A DNA stretch of 28,569 nt. Origin: an uncultured Collinsella sp. GTDB taxonomy: Bacteria; Actinomycetota; Coriobacteriia; Coriobacteriales; Coriobacteriaceae. A program made the translations under genes and the position numbers. The stretch spans positions 1 through 28,569 of the forward strand of contig URIJ01000006.1 in the NCBI GenBank assembly GCA_900547835.1. Reading direction: 5' to 3'. Below are positions 1 to 9,206 of the stretch, in pieces. Under the pieces are notes generated by a model. It saw only the letters and a list, made by a program, of their open reading frames with translations, was not told where the DNA came from and did no database searches. How positions within the stretch are numbered: the stretch's first letter is position 1; every line of letters begins with the position of its first letter.

Positions 1-1560
1 CAGACCGCCCTCGTAGAAATCGAAGTACAGGGCCGCCGTATCCATAGCGCGAAACTCCGCCACCTCGTCGCGGGGCGGCACGCCGGGGCGTTGCTCTTCG
101 AAGGGACTGCCCGAAGCGCCCAGGCTAAAGAGATCCGCCGACCAGTCGCCGTAGGTAACCGTAATTTTGCAGGTCACGAGCCCATCGTCGACGCCGATTG
201 CCATAGCAAAGCTCGGCTCGGGTGCCACGGTATCGAGCGCGGCGGGCGCGGTGAGGTCGGTGTAGTCGCGCAAAATGGGTAGAGCCATACGACAGAACTC
301 CCCCACCTGGTCGGCAGCGATATGGACTGGCGTGCGACAGGGCAGTAAGCGCGATAGGAACGGCGCCGCATGCTGGGCAAACGCTACATCGGCGCGGCGC
401 GCACGGCGGGTGTCGACCAGATAGGCAACGTCGCCCGAAGCAAAGCAGTATGCATCGGCCGGCAGGCGTAGATCGTAGCTGCCGCCAGCCGCCGGCGCGA
501 TTTTGGCGGCAAGGAGCGGTGGGCGCTTAGACAGAGCCTCGTCCTCCCCTTCCGGAGGCATCTCAACCGCCACGTCATAGGTGCGATGCGTCGTCGTCCC
601 CCGCGACCAGGCGGGCTCAAAGGAGATGGTCTGGCCACGCAGCAGGTCCAGCACATATACGATGCTATGCTCGGACAGCGGCAACTGACGCTCGGCGACA
701 AAACCGCTGCGGGCAAAGTCGTACGACGCCGAACGCGAGCTTGTGATGTCATCGAGATAGGCAACTGTCGTCACAACAAGGTTGAGCAGCTTTGTCGACA
801 CGTCCTCGAAGGCTTCGGGCGTATGGACAAACGTGAGCTTCTTGCCGTACGAGAAGGTGCCGCCTCGGACATAGGCGTCGGCCATGCCGTCGATATCCTT
901 GACCACGTAGGACACCGAACCGCAGCGAATGCGGAACTCGAGCGCCCAGCTAAAGCGGTCTGCGAACAGCGGATTGTAGTACGGCACCAACGAGGGCTCC
1001 AACACCGCCTTGGGGGCATCGGGATCCACACTGCCAGCGAGCTTGCGGCGCATGCTCGCCAGCTCATCCATGCGCGCGTCCGAAAGATCGGAGAGCGCCG
1101 CCATGAGGCTGGGACTCGTGGGGACGGGCGCCGGAAAGGGAAAGTTGGGATTGACGGCCGGCGCTTTGGGCGCGGTGCGCGCGGGCTGTTTCGGCTGCGC
1201 CGTAAACGTACGGACCGGCGTGCGCAAACCTTCGACGGGCTCGGCGCCGCTGGCATCCAAATACGCCAGAGCCGTGGCAATAGCGTGCTTGCACATACCG
1301 GGGTAACGATAGGCGGCGGGGCAATCGCAGTCGTAGTCGATCACCTCGTGCTCGTCCATGTCGAGCGCCACGTGCGTCTTGTACAGGTCGCCGCGCGAAC
1401 CGCGCACCGAGCCCTCAACCGTCACGTTTTTGGAGAAGCGTGAGCCGCCGTCCTCAATCGACAGCACGGCGCCGTTGAGCATGAGCGAGCGACCCTTCAT
1501 AAAGGTGCCGCTCAGCGCCGCCTCTTTCCGGAGCGCCTGCACAAACGTCCCCTGCGCCAT
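1..1560 (-). CDS. SWIM zinc-finger / SNF2-helicase-type protein, N-terminal part (cut by window edge)
   Basis: This open frame starts with ATG at 1560 and stays open for 520 codons to the left edge, so only the N-terminal part is present. A strong GGAGGAAG ribosome binding site precedes the ATG. Residues 78-92 carry C-x-C-x9-C-x-H (C78, C80, C90, H92), the SWIM zinc-finger pattern, followed by a Pro/Ala-rich linker near residues 115-135 and a long beta-rich region. In bacteria this arrangement usually precedes an SNF2-associated domain and a C-terminal SNF2 DEAD/DEAH ATPase of about 450 residues. The ATPase motifs would lie outside the window, so the helicase assignment is inferred from family architecture, not seen. 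The start lies 28 bp after the dnaE stop, so it is probably co-transcribed with dnaE. A SWIM protein without an ATPase is the alternative. Confidence 0.72.
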   Translation of the reverse strand, partial: MAQGTFVQALRKEAALSGTFMKGRSLMLNGAVLSIEDGGSRFSKNVTVEGSVRGSRGDLYKTHVALDMDEHEVIDYDCDCPAAYRYPGMCKHAIATALAYLDASGAEPVEGLRTPVRTFTAQPKQPARTAPKAPAVNPNFPFPAPVPTSPSLMAALSDLSDARMDELASMRRKLAGSVDPDAPKAVLEPSLVPYYNPLFADRFSWALEFRIRCGSVSYVVKDIDGMADAYVRGGTFSYGKKLTFVHTPEAFEDVSTKLLNLVVTTVAYLDDITSSRSASYDFARSGFVAERQLPLSEHSIVYVLDLLRGQTISFEPAWSRGTTTHRTYDVAVEMPPEGEDEALSKRPPLLAAKIAPAAGGSYDLRLPADAYCFASGDVAYLVDTRRARRADVAFAQHAAPFLSRLLPCRTPVHIAADQVGEFCRMALPILRDYTDLTAPAALDTVAPEPSFAMAIGVDDGLVTCKITVTYGDWSADLFSLGASGSPFEEQRPGVPPRDEVAEFRAMDTAALYFDFYEGGL

Positions 1561-1588
1561 CACTTCCTCCAATCTCACCCGGGGTAGC

Positions 1589-4500
1589 TTAGATAACCGT
1601 CACGCGGCCTTGGTTGCCGACGATGGCCTTTGCCTCTGCCAGCAGCGGAATCGAGCGTGCGTTGACCTTGGCTGGTACCTCGGCACGTAGCACGCGCCCG
1701 TCGACTTGCTCAATAAAGATCTCCACGCGGTCGCCGCCCGGGTTGGTGGTGAGCACCGTGGCCAGGCGCGCCATATTGCCCTGGCTAAAGCGGCTGTTGG
1801 GCACCATGACCTCAAAGACCTTGGGCTTGTTTTTCTCCTCGCTAAGCTCCAGCGGCACAATCTCCTGCGCGATGATCTGGTCGCCGCGGTCCGAGCGCTC
1901 GAGCTTGCCCTTAATGCGCACAAACGCGTCGGACAGCTGCGCGCCGGTCTCGGGATCGACCTCGCCGTACAGGTACCCCTCGGCCTCCTTGTAGGTCTTG
2001 GGGAACACCACGACCGTGGCCTCGCCTTCCATGTCCTCGAGCTGCACGATACCCATGGGATCGCCGTTTTTGGTCACGCGCTTGGACACGCTCGAGACCA
2101 TGCCGGCCCACCACAGCGCCTTGCCCTCGGGAATCTCCTGGTTGATGGTGCCGCCCGTAGGATTCTGAACCTCGTAGCCGGTGTCGATCTGCGAGAACGA
2201 GAAGTCGCGCGCCTTGGCTAGTGCATACTCAAACGGGCGCAGCGGGTGGTCCGAGACATAGATGCCCAGAACCTCTTTCTCCTGGCTCAGCTTAAGGTGG
2301 CGGTCCCACTCCTGGCCATCCGGATCGGGCACGCTCACCTCAAAGCCCGAGCCCTCGACGTCGCCAAACATATCGAAGAACGACGTCTGGCCGCTCGCGC
2401 GATCTTTCTGGCGCTTTACCGCGGCATCGATGATGTTCTCGGGGTTGTTCTTATCCACAAAGTGCATCATCTGACGACGCGGATACCCCGTGGAGTCGAA
2501 GGCGCCTGCCTTGATGAGCGATTCGATCACGCGACGGTTGGCCTGGCTCGAGTCCACGCGCTCGACAAAGTCGTGCAGCGTCTTAAACGGACCGCCCGCC
2601 TCGCGCTCGGCGATAATCGCCTGCGCCACGCCGGTGCCCACGCCGCGGATGCCGGCCAGACCAAAGCGCACGCCCTCCTTGGTAGCCGTGAACTCGGTAC
2701 CGGACTCGTTGACATCTGGCGAAAGCACGGGGATGCCGTCGTGACGGCATGCCGAGACGTAGTGCACGATCTTGTCGGTCTTACCCGTATAGGACGTCAG
2801 AACGGCCGCCATGTACTCGTGCGGATAGTGCGCCTTGAGCCACGCCGTCTGCATAACCAGGATGGCGTAGCCGGCGGAGTGCGACTTGTTGAAGGCGTAG
2901 GACGCGAACTCAAGAACATCGTCCCAAATCTTCTGGGCGACCTCGCGCGTGTAGTTGTTCTTGATAGCGCCGTTCATCCAGTGGTCGTAGGTGGTCTCGT
3001 CCGAGCCATCCTCCCAGTGCAGCACCGTCGACGTGAGCAGCTTAATCTTTTTCTTAGCCACGGGCTTACGGATACGCGAGTCCGATTCGCCCTTGGAGAA
3101 GCCGCACATCTCGACGGAGATGAGCATAACCTGCTCCTGGTAGACCATGGTGCCGTAGGTTTCGCCCAGGATGTCGTCCAGGCGGTCGTCGTAGGAGACG
3201 GCCGGCTCCTTGCCGTTCATACGGTTGATGTAGGACGAGACCATGCCGGCGCCCAGCGGGCCCGGGCGGTACAGAGCGATCAATGCCACGACGTGCTTGT
3301 ACTCGGTGGGCTTCATGTTCTTGATCGTGGCCGTCATGCCGGCGGACTCGACCTGGAAGACGCCGGCGGTGTGGCCGGAGCCCATGAGCTTAAAGATCTC
3401 GGGATCGTCAAAGGGAATCTCTTCCTCTTTGATGTCGATGCCGAAGTTCTTCTTGATGTTTGCCTTGGCCTTGGAGATAACCGTCAGCGTGCGCAGGCCC
3501 AGGAAGTCCATCTTGAGCAGGCCCATGTCGGCAACGGTATGGCCCTCGTACTGGGTAATCTCGACGCCGCCCTTGGTGTCGAGCTTGGTGGGCACGTGCT
3601 CGTTGACGGGGTCGCGGCAGATCAGAACGGCGCACGCGTGCACACCCTCGCCACGGGTGAGACCCTCGATCGAGAGCGCCGTGTCGATGATGCGACGGGC
3701 GTCGTCGTCCTTTTTATAGGCCTCGGCAAAATCGGGGTTAAACAGATCCTCTTTGCCGGGTTGCTTTTCGAGCACCTGCTTGAGCTTGACCTTGGGGTCG
3801 CTCGAGACCATCTTGGACAGGCGCTGGCCCATGTAGACCGGGTAGTCCAGGACGCGCGCGGCGTCGTTGATGGCCTGCTTGGCCTTGATGGTCGAGTAGG
3901 TGATGACGTGGGTGACCTTCTCGGGGCCGTAGAGCTGGCGAACGTGCTCCACGACCTCGAGGCGCCGTTCATCGTCGAAGTCCATATCGATATCGGGCAT
4001 CTCGGTACGCTGCGGGGACAGGAACCTCTCGAACATCAGGCCGTTCTCGAGCGGGTCGAACGCGGTGATGTTCATGGCGTAGGCGACGATAGCGCCGGCG
4101 GCCGAGCCACGGCCGGGGCCGACGCCGATGCCGTTGTCCTTGGCCCATTGCACGTACTCGGCAACGATGAGGAAGTAGGCGGCAAAGCCCTTGTCGCAGA
4201 TGACCTTGTATTCGTACTCAAAGCGCTCTTTGATGTTGACGCCGCCGATCTCGCGCGTGGCCCAGTCGTCACCGTAGTGTTGGCGCAGGCCCTTCTCGCA
4301 CTCGCGGCGGAACTGGCTCTCGTGCGTCTCGCCGGGATCGAGCAGCGGGAAGCGCGGCAGGATGATGGAGTCCCAGTCCAGCTCAACGTAGCACTTGTCG
4401 GCGATCTCGAGCGTGTTGTCGCAGGCCTCGGGGCAATACGGGAACATCGCCCGCATCTCCTCCTCGGTCTTCATGTAAAACTCCGAGCCGGTCATGCGCA

Positions 4501-5392
4501 TGCGGTTGGGGTCGTCGACCTTGGCGTTCATGCCAATGCACATGATGACGTCCTGCACGGGCGCATCCTCGCGGCGCAGGTAGTGGAAGTCGTTGGTGGC
4601 GATGACCTTGACGCCCACCTGCTTGGCGATATCGATGAGCGTGCGGTCCATCTGCTCGTCGGTCAGGCCGTTGTCGGTGGTGATGCCGTGTTCCTGGATC
4701 TCGATGTAGAAGTCGCCGGGGTCGAAGGTGTCGCGGAAGGTCTCGGCCCACTTGATGGCGCCCTCCATGTCACCGCGGTCGATGTATTTGGGGATGATGC
4801 CCGCGATGCAGGCGCTCGTGCAGATCATGCCCTTGGCATGGCGGCGCAGGTTGTCGAGCGTCACACGGGGCTTGTAGTAAAAGCCCTGCACGGCGGCCTC
4901 GGAGACCGTCTGCATCAGGTTGACGTAGCCTTCCTGGTCTTTGGCCAGGAGGATCATATGATAGAGCTCGGGCTTGTGGTCGCGGGCAAGGGTCTCGTCC
5001 GGCGTAAAGTAAACCTCGCAGCCAAAGATGGGCTTGATGACCAGGGGCGGCTTGAGCTCGTCGATGTTGCCCTTCTCGTCCCACATGGCCATGTCCTTCA
5101 CATACTGGGCATGCTCGCGCGGGTTTTCCTCGGGATCGGGCTCCACCAACTCGTCGCGGCGGTCCTTTTCCAGGAAGGCCTTGTCGTGGCTCCAGGTTTT
5201 GTACTCGGGCGTGTTGTGGTTGACGGCGTCGCAGGCCAGCGCCAGGTCGGGCACGCCATACATGTAGCCGTGGTCGGTAATGGCCACAGCGGGCATACCC
5301 AGCTCAACGGCACGGTTGACCATATCCTGGATACGGGTTGCGCCGTCGAGCATGGAGAAAACAGTGTGATTGTGCAGATGGACGAATGCCAT
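1589..5392 (-). CDS. dnaE: DNA polymerase III alpha subunit (DnaE)
   Basis: This is the 1267-residue replicative polymerase catalytic subunit. An N-terminal PHP domain opens with HLHNHT. The metal-binding residues expected for an active PHP exonuclease by comparison with mycobacterial DnaE1 are all visible: H7, H9, D16, H41, E126, H145, C195, D268 and H270. The polymerase palm carries the motif PDIDMDF with D467 and D469, and a third Asp at D629 in KMDFLGLRTLT. GPGRGSAAGA at about 425-434 and FNKSHSAGYA are typical C-family motifs. An OB-fold is seen near the C terminus. The length exceeds the usual 1160-1190 mainly because of an acidic insert of roughly 58 residues at about 50-118 inside the PHP domain. 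The ATG at 5392 has a GGAG site about 8 bases upstream. The gene follows addA in the same direction after 175 bp and precedes the SWIM gene. Confidence 0.97.
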   Translation of the reverse strand: MAFVHLHNHTVFSMLDGATRIQDMVNRAVELGMPAVAITDHGYMYGVPDLALACDAVNHNTPEYKTWSHDKAFLEKDRRDELVEPDPEENPREHAQYVKDMAMWDEKGNIDELKPPLVIKPIFGCEVYFTPDETLARDHKPELYHMILLAKDQEGYVNLMQTVSEAAVQGFYYKPRVTLDNLRRHAKGMICTSACIAGIIPKYIDRGDMEGAIKWAETFRDTFDPGDFYIEIQEHGITTDNGLTDEQMDRTLIDIAKQVGVKVIATNDFHYLRREDAPVQDVIMCIGMNAKVDDPNRMRMTGSEFYMKTEEEMRAMFPYCPEACDNTLEIADKCYVELDWDSIILPRFPLLDPGETHESQFRRECEKGLRQHYGDDWATREIGGVNIKERFEYEYKVICDKGFAAYFLIVAEYVQWAKDNGIGVGPGRGSAAGAIVAYAMNITAFDPLENGLMFERFLSPQRTEMPDIDMDFDDERRLEVVEHVRQLYGPEKVTHVITYSTIKAKQAINDAARVLDYPVYMGQRLSKMVSSDPKVKLKQVLEKQPGKEDLFNPDFAEAYKKDDDARRIIDTALSIEGLTRGEGVHACAVLICRDPVNEHVPTKLDTKGGVEITQYEGHTVADMGLLKMDFLGLRTLTVISKAKANIKKNFGIDIKEEEIPFDDPEIFKLMGSGHTAGVFQVESAGMTATIKNMKPTEYKHVVALIALYRPGPLGAGMVSSYINRMNGKEPAVSYDDRLDDILGETYGTMVYQEQVMLISVEMCGFSKGESDSRIRKPVAKKKIKLLTSTVLHWEDGSDETTYDHWMNGAIKNNYTREVAQKIWDDVLEFASYAFNKSHSAGYAILVMQTAWLKAHYPHEYMAAVLTSYTGKTDKIVHYVSACRHDGIPVLSPDVNESGTEFTATKEGVRFGLAGIRGVGTGVAQAIIAEREAGGPFKTLHDFVERVDSSQANRRVIESLIKAGAFDSTGYPRRQMMHFVDKNNPENIIDAAVKRQKDRASGQTSFFDMFGDVEGSGFEVSVPDPDGQEWDRHLKLSQEKEVLGIYVSDHPLRPFEYALAKARDFSFSQIDTGYEVQNPTGGTINQEIPEGKALWWAGMVSSVSKRVTKNGDPMGIVQLEDMEGEATVVVFPKTYKEAEGYLYGEVDPETGAQLSDAFVRIKGKLERSDRGDQIIAQEIVPLELSEEKNKPKVFEVMVPNSRFSQGNMARLATVLTTNPGGDRVEIFIEQVDGRVLRAEVPAKVNARSIPLLAEAKAIVGNQGRVTVI

Positions 5393-5431
5393 GTGATGAG
5401 CTCCGATGCGGGTTCGTGTTCTGACTGAACG

Positions 5432-5437
5432 ATTTTA
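5432..5437 (-). promoter_or_regulatory. dnaE: Candidate -10 box for dnaE
   Basis: Read on the minus strand this is TAAAAT, a 5/6 match to the -10 consensus, 39 bp upstream of the dnaE ATG. No good -35 box is seen at 16-18 bp. It would let dnaE be transcribed separately from addBA, which fits the hairpin element between them. Confidence 0.35.
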
Positions 5438-5493
5438 CCCCACGGCGCGGACGGCACCCGAACCTAGCCAAACCAACACGGCTCCTCTTGCAG

Positions 5494-5556
5494 TTGCGGT
5501 GAAATGCGGACTGTTTGGCGGCTTTTTTGGCTAAAACAGTCCGTATTCCACCGCAA
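5494..5556. repeat. 63-bp palindromic intergenic element, copy 1
   Basis: Arms of 23 bp (5494-5516 and 5534-5556) are inverted repeats with two mismatches around a 17-bp loop. The left arm begins TTGCGGTGAAAT and ends GGACTGTTT. The element starts 11 bp downstream of the addA stop codon and lies upstream of dnaE. A second copy with the same arm and loop lengths is at 16538-16600. Reading copy 1 forward against copy 2 reverse-complemented, the first 28 bases match at 26 positions. It could be a REP/REPIN-like dispersed repeat, a two-way transcription terminator, or both. There is no T-tract directly after either arm. Confidence 0.85.
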
Positions 5557-5567
5557 GTTATTGAGGG

Positions 5568-8500
5568 TTAGAGGTTGTAGGTGACCACTTGAGGTTCGGC
5601 GGGTTCGACGAAGATGGTTGGATTCGCCTGCTCCACGCGGACGAACTTGACGGTCACGGCCTCAAAGCCCGCCTTGTGCAGAACGTCGGCGTAAACGCGC
5701 GCCTGCAGGGCGTGCTTCTCGAGCAGCTGGTCCGGCGTCTCGTCCGGCGTGCCGCCCGTCTTGTAATCAATGACCAGGGCGCGCGACGGATCGGCCGGGT
5801 CGGTGGCCAGTGCATCGATGGCGCCCTCGGCATAGGCACCGTAGCGAGCGATGTCCTCGTCCTCGCAGCCCAGCGAAAAGAACGGCACCTCGGCGCGAAC
5901 GCACGGCCACGCGAGCAGGTCGGCACGAACAGCCGACTTGAGCCAGCGGTCCAGGGCAACGTCGAAGCGTTCGCGCTGCTCCGGCGTCAGGCACCACAGG
6001 CGCGCCAGCGCATCGGCACGCTCAGCGGGCAGCGCATCGGCACCCATCTCGATCAGCCACTGGCAGGCGGCGTGGAAGGCCGAGCCCAACGCCATGGGGT
6101 TGCCGGCGGGCTCAACGGCGGCCACGTCTGCATCCGTCATCTCGGAACCATCCGACTCTGCATCATCGCCAGCCTCGTCCATGGGCACATGTGCCTCGGC
6201 GGCACGATCTTCCGTCTCGGCATGCAGTGCCGCGGCGATTGATGAATAGCTATACGAGTCACGCGCCGGGAACGGACAGATGCCCATGCGCACGCCCACC
6301 GCCTGGGGATACACGAGCTCAAACGAATCGGGCTTGGGGTCGGCAGGACCGGGCACAGTTGAGTGCACAGCATTATCAGCGACATCGACATCGCCGCGAA
6401 CAAGCCTGCCCTCGGCATCCAGCGAAGCGTTAGCCTCAAACGCTTGCTCGCCAAACGTAAAGTCCGCCAGCGAGATAAGCTCGTAGTCGCCCGGCTTGGA
6501 GTTGTCGAACACCAAACGGTCGCTATCGAGTTGCGGCATGTCCAGACTGTCGGTCGGCAGGATGCGGCGCAGCACGTCGTAGGTCAGATCGGTCTCGACA
6601 TCGAAGGTCGGCGCCGTCACCTTGCCGCGGCTCACGCCGGCATCCATCGCCAGAATGACCAGCTCACGCGCTCGCGTCATGGCGACATAGAGCAGACGAG
6701 CCCGCTCCTCGAGCGAAAGCTGCAGGTCGTCGTTACGCAGGCGGGCAAATGCCTCGGCGGGAGAATCCGTCGCGCAGACGTCCTCCATGAGCTCCGGCGG
6801 CAGCCACAGCGACGTGCCCTTGCCCTTAAACGCGTGCTCAAACTGCTTTTTGACGTCGTCACCCTTCACAAAGGTACCGTCGGCGAGCTTAACGCCGCCG
6901 AAGCGTGCCGGCAGTGCCACGACCTGCGCTCCGCCCTCGACGCGACCCATCTGTGCCGCACCCGAGGACTTACGCACGCCAAAGCACTCGGCGACCGCCA
7001 CGACCGGATATTCCAGACCCTTGGAGGCATGCACCGTCATGATGCGCACCGCGCCGTCGCCCTCCTCGTTGAGGGCGCCCGGGGCCTCCTTGCCCGACAA
7101 GAAGCGGTCGAAGGCCAGCGCGATGGAACGCGGCGAGTTGCCGAACTCGGCCTCAGCCTCAGCCACGGCGTCGAGCGCCTTGAGCACGTTGGCGGCAATG
7201 GCCTTGCCCTCGGGGCCGCGCTGCGCCAGGCGCACAAACCAGCCGGAGGCGTTGACCACGTCGCGCGCGATGGCGGCGAACGAATCGCGGCCCGCGCGAC
7301 GAAGCGCATACCGCAGCACCTCGCGGGCGCGCGTCACGAGCGGCAAGTCTTGCAAACCCGGCACATCGGAATCGCTCATGATGCCCATGTCGATATTCCG
7401 GCGCGAGGTCTCCCCTGTCTCGCTATCGAGCTTGGTCGCCAGCGCCAGGAACTCCTGGGCGCCGAGTGCAAACATCGGCGAGGCGAGCAGCGGCATAAGG
7501 CCCTGCGCCGTATCGGCCGGATTGGCGAGCGCACAAACCAGGGCGCGCACCGTCTGCACCTCGGCGGCTTGGGAAAAGACCGAGCCGCCCGCGATGACGC
7601 AGTCGAGCCCCTGGTCGCGGAAGGCCTGGGCGTAGACGTCGGCATTGGTCATGCGGCCCAGCAGCAGCACCATGCCGCCCTGGGGCTGGCCGGCATCGGC
7701 AAGCGCGCGGAATCGCTCGGCGATCGCACGGGCCTTGGCCTGTGTGCGCTCCTGCGTGCTGCCGCCGGCAACAAAGAGGGCCTGGCGACGCGAGGCGTCT
7801 GCCACCAGCGTGTCCTTGCGGCCGTCGCTCGCCTCAAGATCCAAAAAGCCCTGCATCAGGCCGCCGTCATCGCCGTCATCGCCGTCGAAGACGCGTGCCA
7901 CGTAACGCAGTACCTCGTCGTGGCTGCGGAAGTTGCGCACGAGTTTGACGAGTTCGCCGGCAGGGGCGTCGACCACGGCAGTCGCCTCGGGCGCGGCAGA
8001 CGAGCCCACCTTGCGCTCCTGACGACGGAACACCTCGACCTCGGCGCCACGGAAGCGATAGATGGACTGCTGCGCATCGCCCACGGTGCACAGCGCGCGC
8101 TCCCCCGCACCCGTCAGGTAACGGATCAGATCGACCTGCATCTGGTCGGTATCCTGAAACTCATCGATCATGACCATCTTAAAGCGGCCCTCGTACGCAG
8201 CACGGATGGCAGGGTAATCGCGCAGGGCCTCGTAAGCCATACGCAGCAGGTCGTTATTATCGAGGGCGGACTGGGCAGCCTTCAATGCGCGATACTCGGC
8301 CTCGACGGAACGGGCCAGGCCCACCAGCGCATCGAGCGCCGGGCCACCGCAGGCAAGCACGATATTGATAAACGCATCGGCGGCCTCGGCCTTGAGCAGC
8401 TCGACCTGCTCCTTGGGGAATGCCTTGCTCGCGCGCGGCATGGTGCACGACATCATGAGTCGCGCCGCATCGACCATGGTCTTGTCGCTCGCCTCGAACG

Positions 8501-9203
8501 CGTCGATGGCATCGAGCGCCGCCTGCGCCTTCTCGGTCGAGGACTTGCTTGCGCCCAGCGCCGCGCGATAGGCATCGGCGAGTGCCGAGGTATCGGCCTG
8601 GCCGCGCGCCACGCGCACGTCGTCCATACCGCCCGGCAACTGGCTCGACAGCTCCAGCAGGTCGCGCACCAGGCCCTTGATGGTCGTGCCAGCGCCAAAG
8701 GAACCGCCCTCGCCCGCCATGGGATACCAGGCATAGAGGGCCTTGAGCGATGCCGCGAGCTCGGGGGCGGCATCGGGTGCCGTCGCGCGACCCAGCACAT
8801 GCTCAACAGCCTGGTCCATGAGCTCGTCGGTATCGGTGAGCACCGTGAACTCGGGGTCGATGCCCAGCTCCAGCGCATGCGCGCGCAGGATACGCGAGCA
8901 CATGCCGTGAATGGTCGAGATCCACGCGTCGTCGACGGTCAGGGCCTCCTCGTCCATGCCCTCGTCGATAAGCGCACGGCGCACGCGGTCGCGAATCTCG
9001 GCCGCGGCATCTTTGGTAAAGGTAATGGCGAGCACCTGGTCCAGATGCTCAACGAACGGACCGGATTCGGGCGAGAGCGCATAGACGATGCGGCGCGTGA
9101 GGGTAAAGGTCTTACCCGAACCGGCGCCCGCCGAGACAAACAGCGGGCGGTCGAGCGTTTTGACAATCTGCAGCTGTTGCGGCATCAAAGTCGAAAGATC
9201 CAT
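5568..9203 (-). CDS. addA: ATP-dependent helicase/nuclease subunit AddA
   Basis: This is a 1211-residue UvrD/PcrA-like helicase fused to a nuclease domain, the AddA half of the AddAB double-strand-break resection enzyme. Visible helicase motifs are Walker A AGAGSGKT (residues 25-32, K31), TFTKDAAAEI near 61-70, the DEAD-type box IDEFQDTD (346-353), VGDAQQSIYRFRGA (374-387), and the late motif MTVHASKGLEYPVV. The C-terminal PD-(D/E)XK nuclease shows an Asp in GAIDAL followed by IDYKTGG with D1146 and K1148. The ATG at 9203 has an AAGGAGGG site about 11 bases upstream that lies inside the end of addB. Only 3 bp separate it from the addB stop, so the two subunits are translated from one message. 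The alternative, a stand-alone UvrD-like nuclease, is unlikely given the neighbour. Confidence 0.93.
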   Translation of the reverse strand: MDLSTLMPQQLQIVKTLDRPLFVSAGAGSGKTFTLTRRIVYALSPESGPFVEHLDQVLAITFTKDAAAEIRDRVRRALIDEGMDEEALTVDDAWISTIHGMCSRILRAHALELGIDPEFTVLTDTDELMDQAVEHVLGRATAPDAAPELAASLKALYAWYPMAGEGGSFGAGTTIKGLVRDLLELSSQLPGGMDDVRVARGQADTSALADAYRAALGASKSSTEKAQAALDAIDAFEASDKTMVDAARLMMSCTMPRASKAFPKEQVELLKAEAADAFINIVLACGGPALDALVGLARSVEAEYRALKAAQSALDNNDLLRMAYEALRDYPAIRAAYEGRFKMVMIDEFQDTDQMQVDLIRYLTGAGERALCTVGDAQQSIYRFRGAEVEVFRRQERKVGSSAAPEATAVVDAPAGELVKLVRNFRSHDEVLRYVARVFDGDDGDDGGLMQGFLDLEASDGRKDTLVADASRRQALFVAGGSTQERTQAKARAIAERFRALADAGQPQGGMVLLLGRMTNADVYAQAFRDQGLDCVIAGGSVFSQAAEVQTVRALVCALANPADTAQGLMPLLASPMFALGAQEFLALATKLDSETGETSRRNIDMGIMSDSDVPGLQDLPLVTRAREVLRYALRRAGRDSFAAIARDVVNASGWFVRLAQRGPEGKAIAANVLKALDAVAEAEAEFGNSPRSIALAFDRFLSGKEAPGALNEEGDGAVRIMTVHASKGLEYPVVAVAECFGVRKSSGAAQMGRVEGGAQVVALPARFGGVKLADGTFVKGDDVKKQFEHAFKGKGTSLWLPPELMEDVCATDSPAEAFARLRNDDLQLSLEERARLLYVAMTRARELVILAMDAGVSRGKVTAPTFDVETDLTYDVLRRILPTDSLDMPQLDSDRLVFDNSKPGDYELISLADFTFGEQAFEANASLDAEGRLVRGDVDVADNAVHSTVPGPADPKPDSFELVYPQAVGVRMGICPFPARDSYSYSSIAAALHAETEDRAAEAHVPMDEAGDDAESDGSEMTDADVAAVEPAGNPMALGSAFHAACQWLIEMGADALPAERADALARLWCLTPEQRERFDVALDRWLKSAVRADLLAWPCVRAEVPFFSLGCEDEDIARYGAYAEGAIDALATDPADPSRALVIDYKTGGTPDETPDQLLEKHALQARVYADVLHKAGFEAVTVKFVRVEQANPTIFVEPAEPQVVTYNL

Positions 9204-9206
9204 GGT

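Noticed and set aside
3000..3070. Possible intein in dnaE, because the protein is long and has an extra stretch before FASYAFNKSHS
   Set aside because: The extra stretch is only about 20 residues and lacks intein splice-site residues such as a leading Cys and a terminal His-Asn.
2246..5428. A 1060-codon plus-strand open frame opposite dnaE
   Set aside because: It mirrors dnaE codons in high-GC DNA, has no ribosome binding site or recognisable domains, and dnaE itself is unambiguous.
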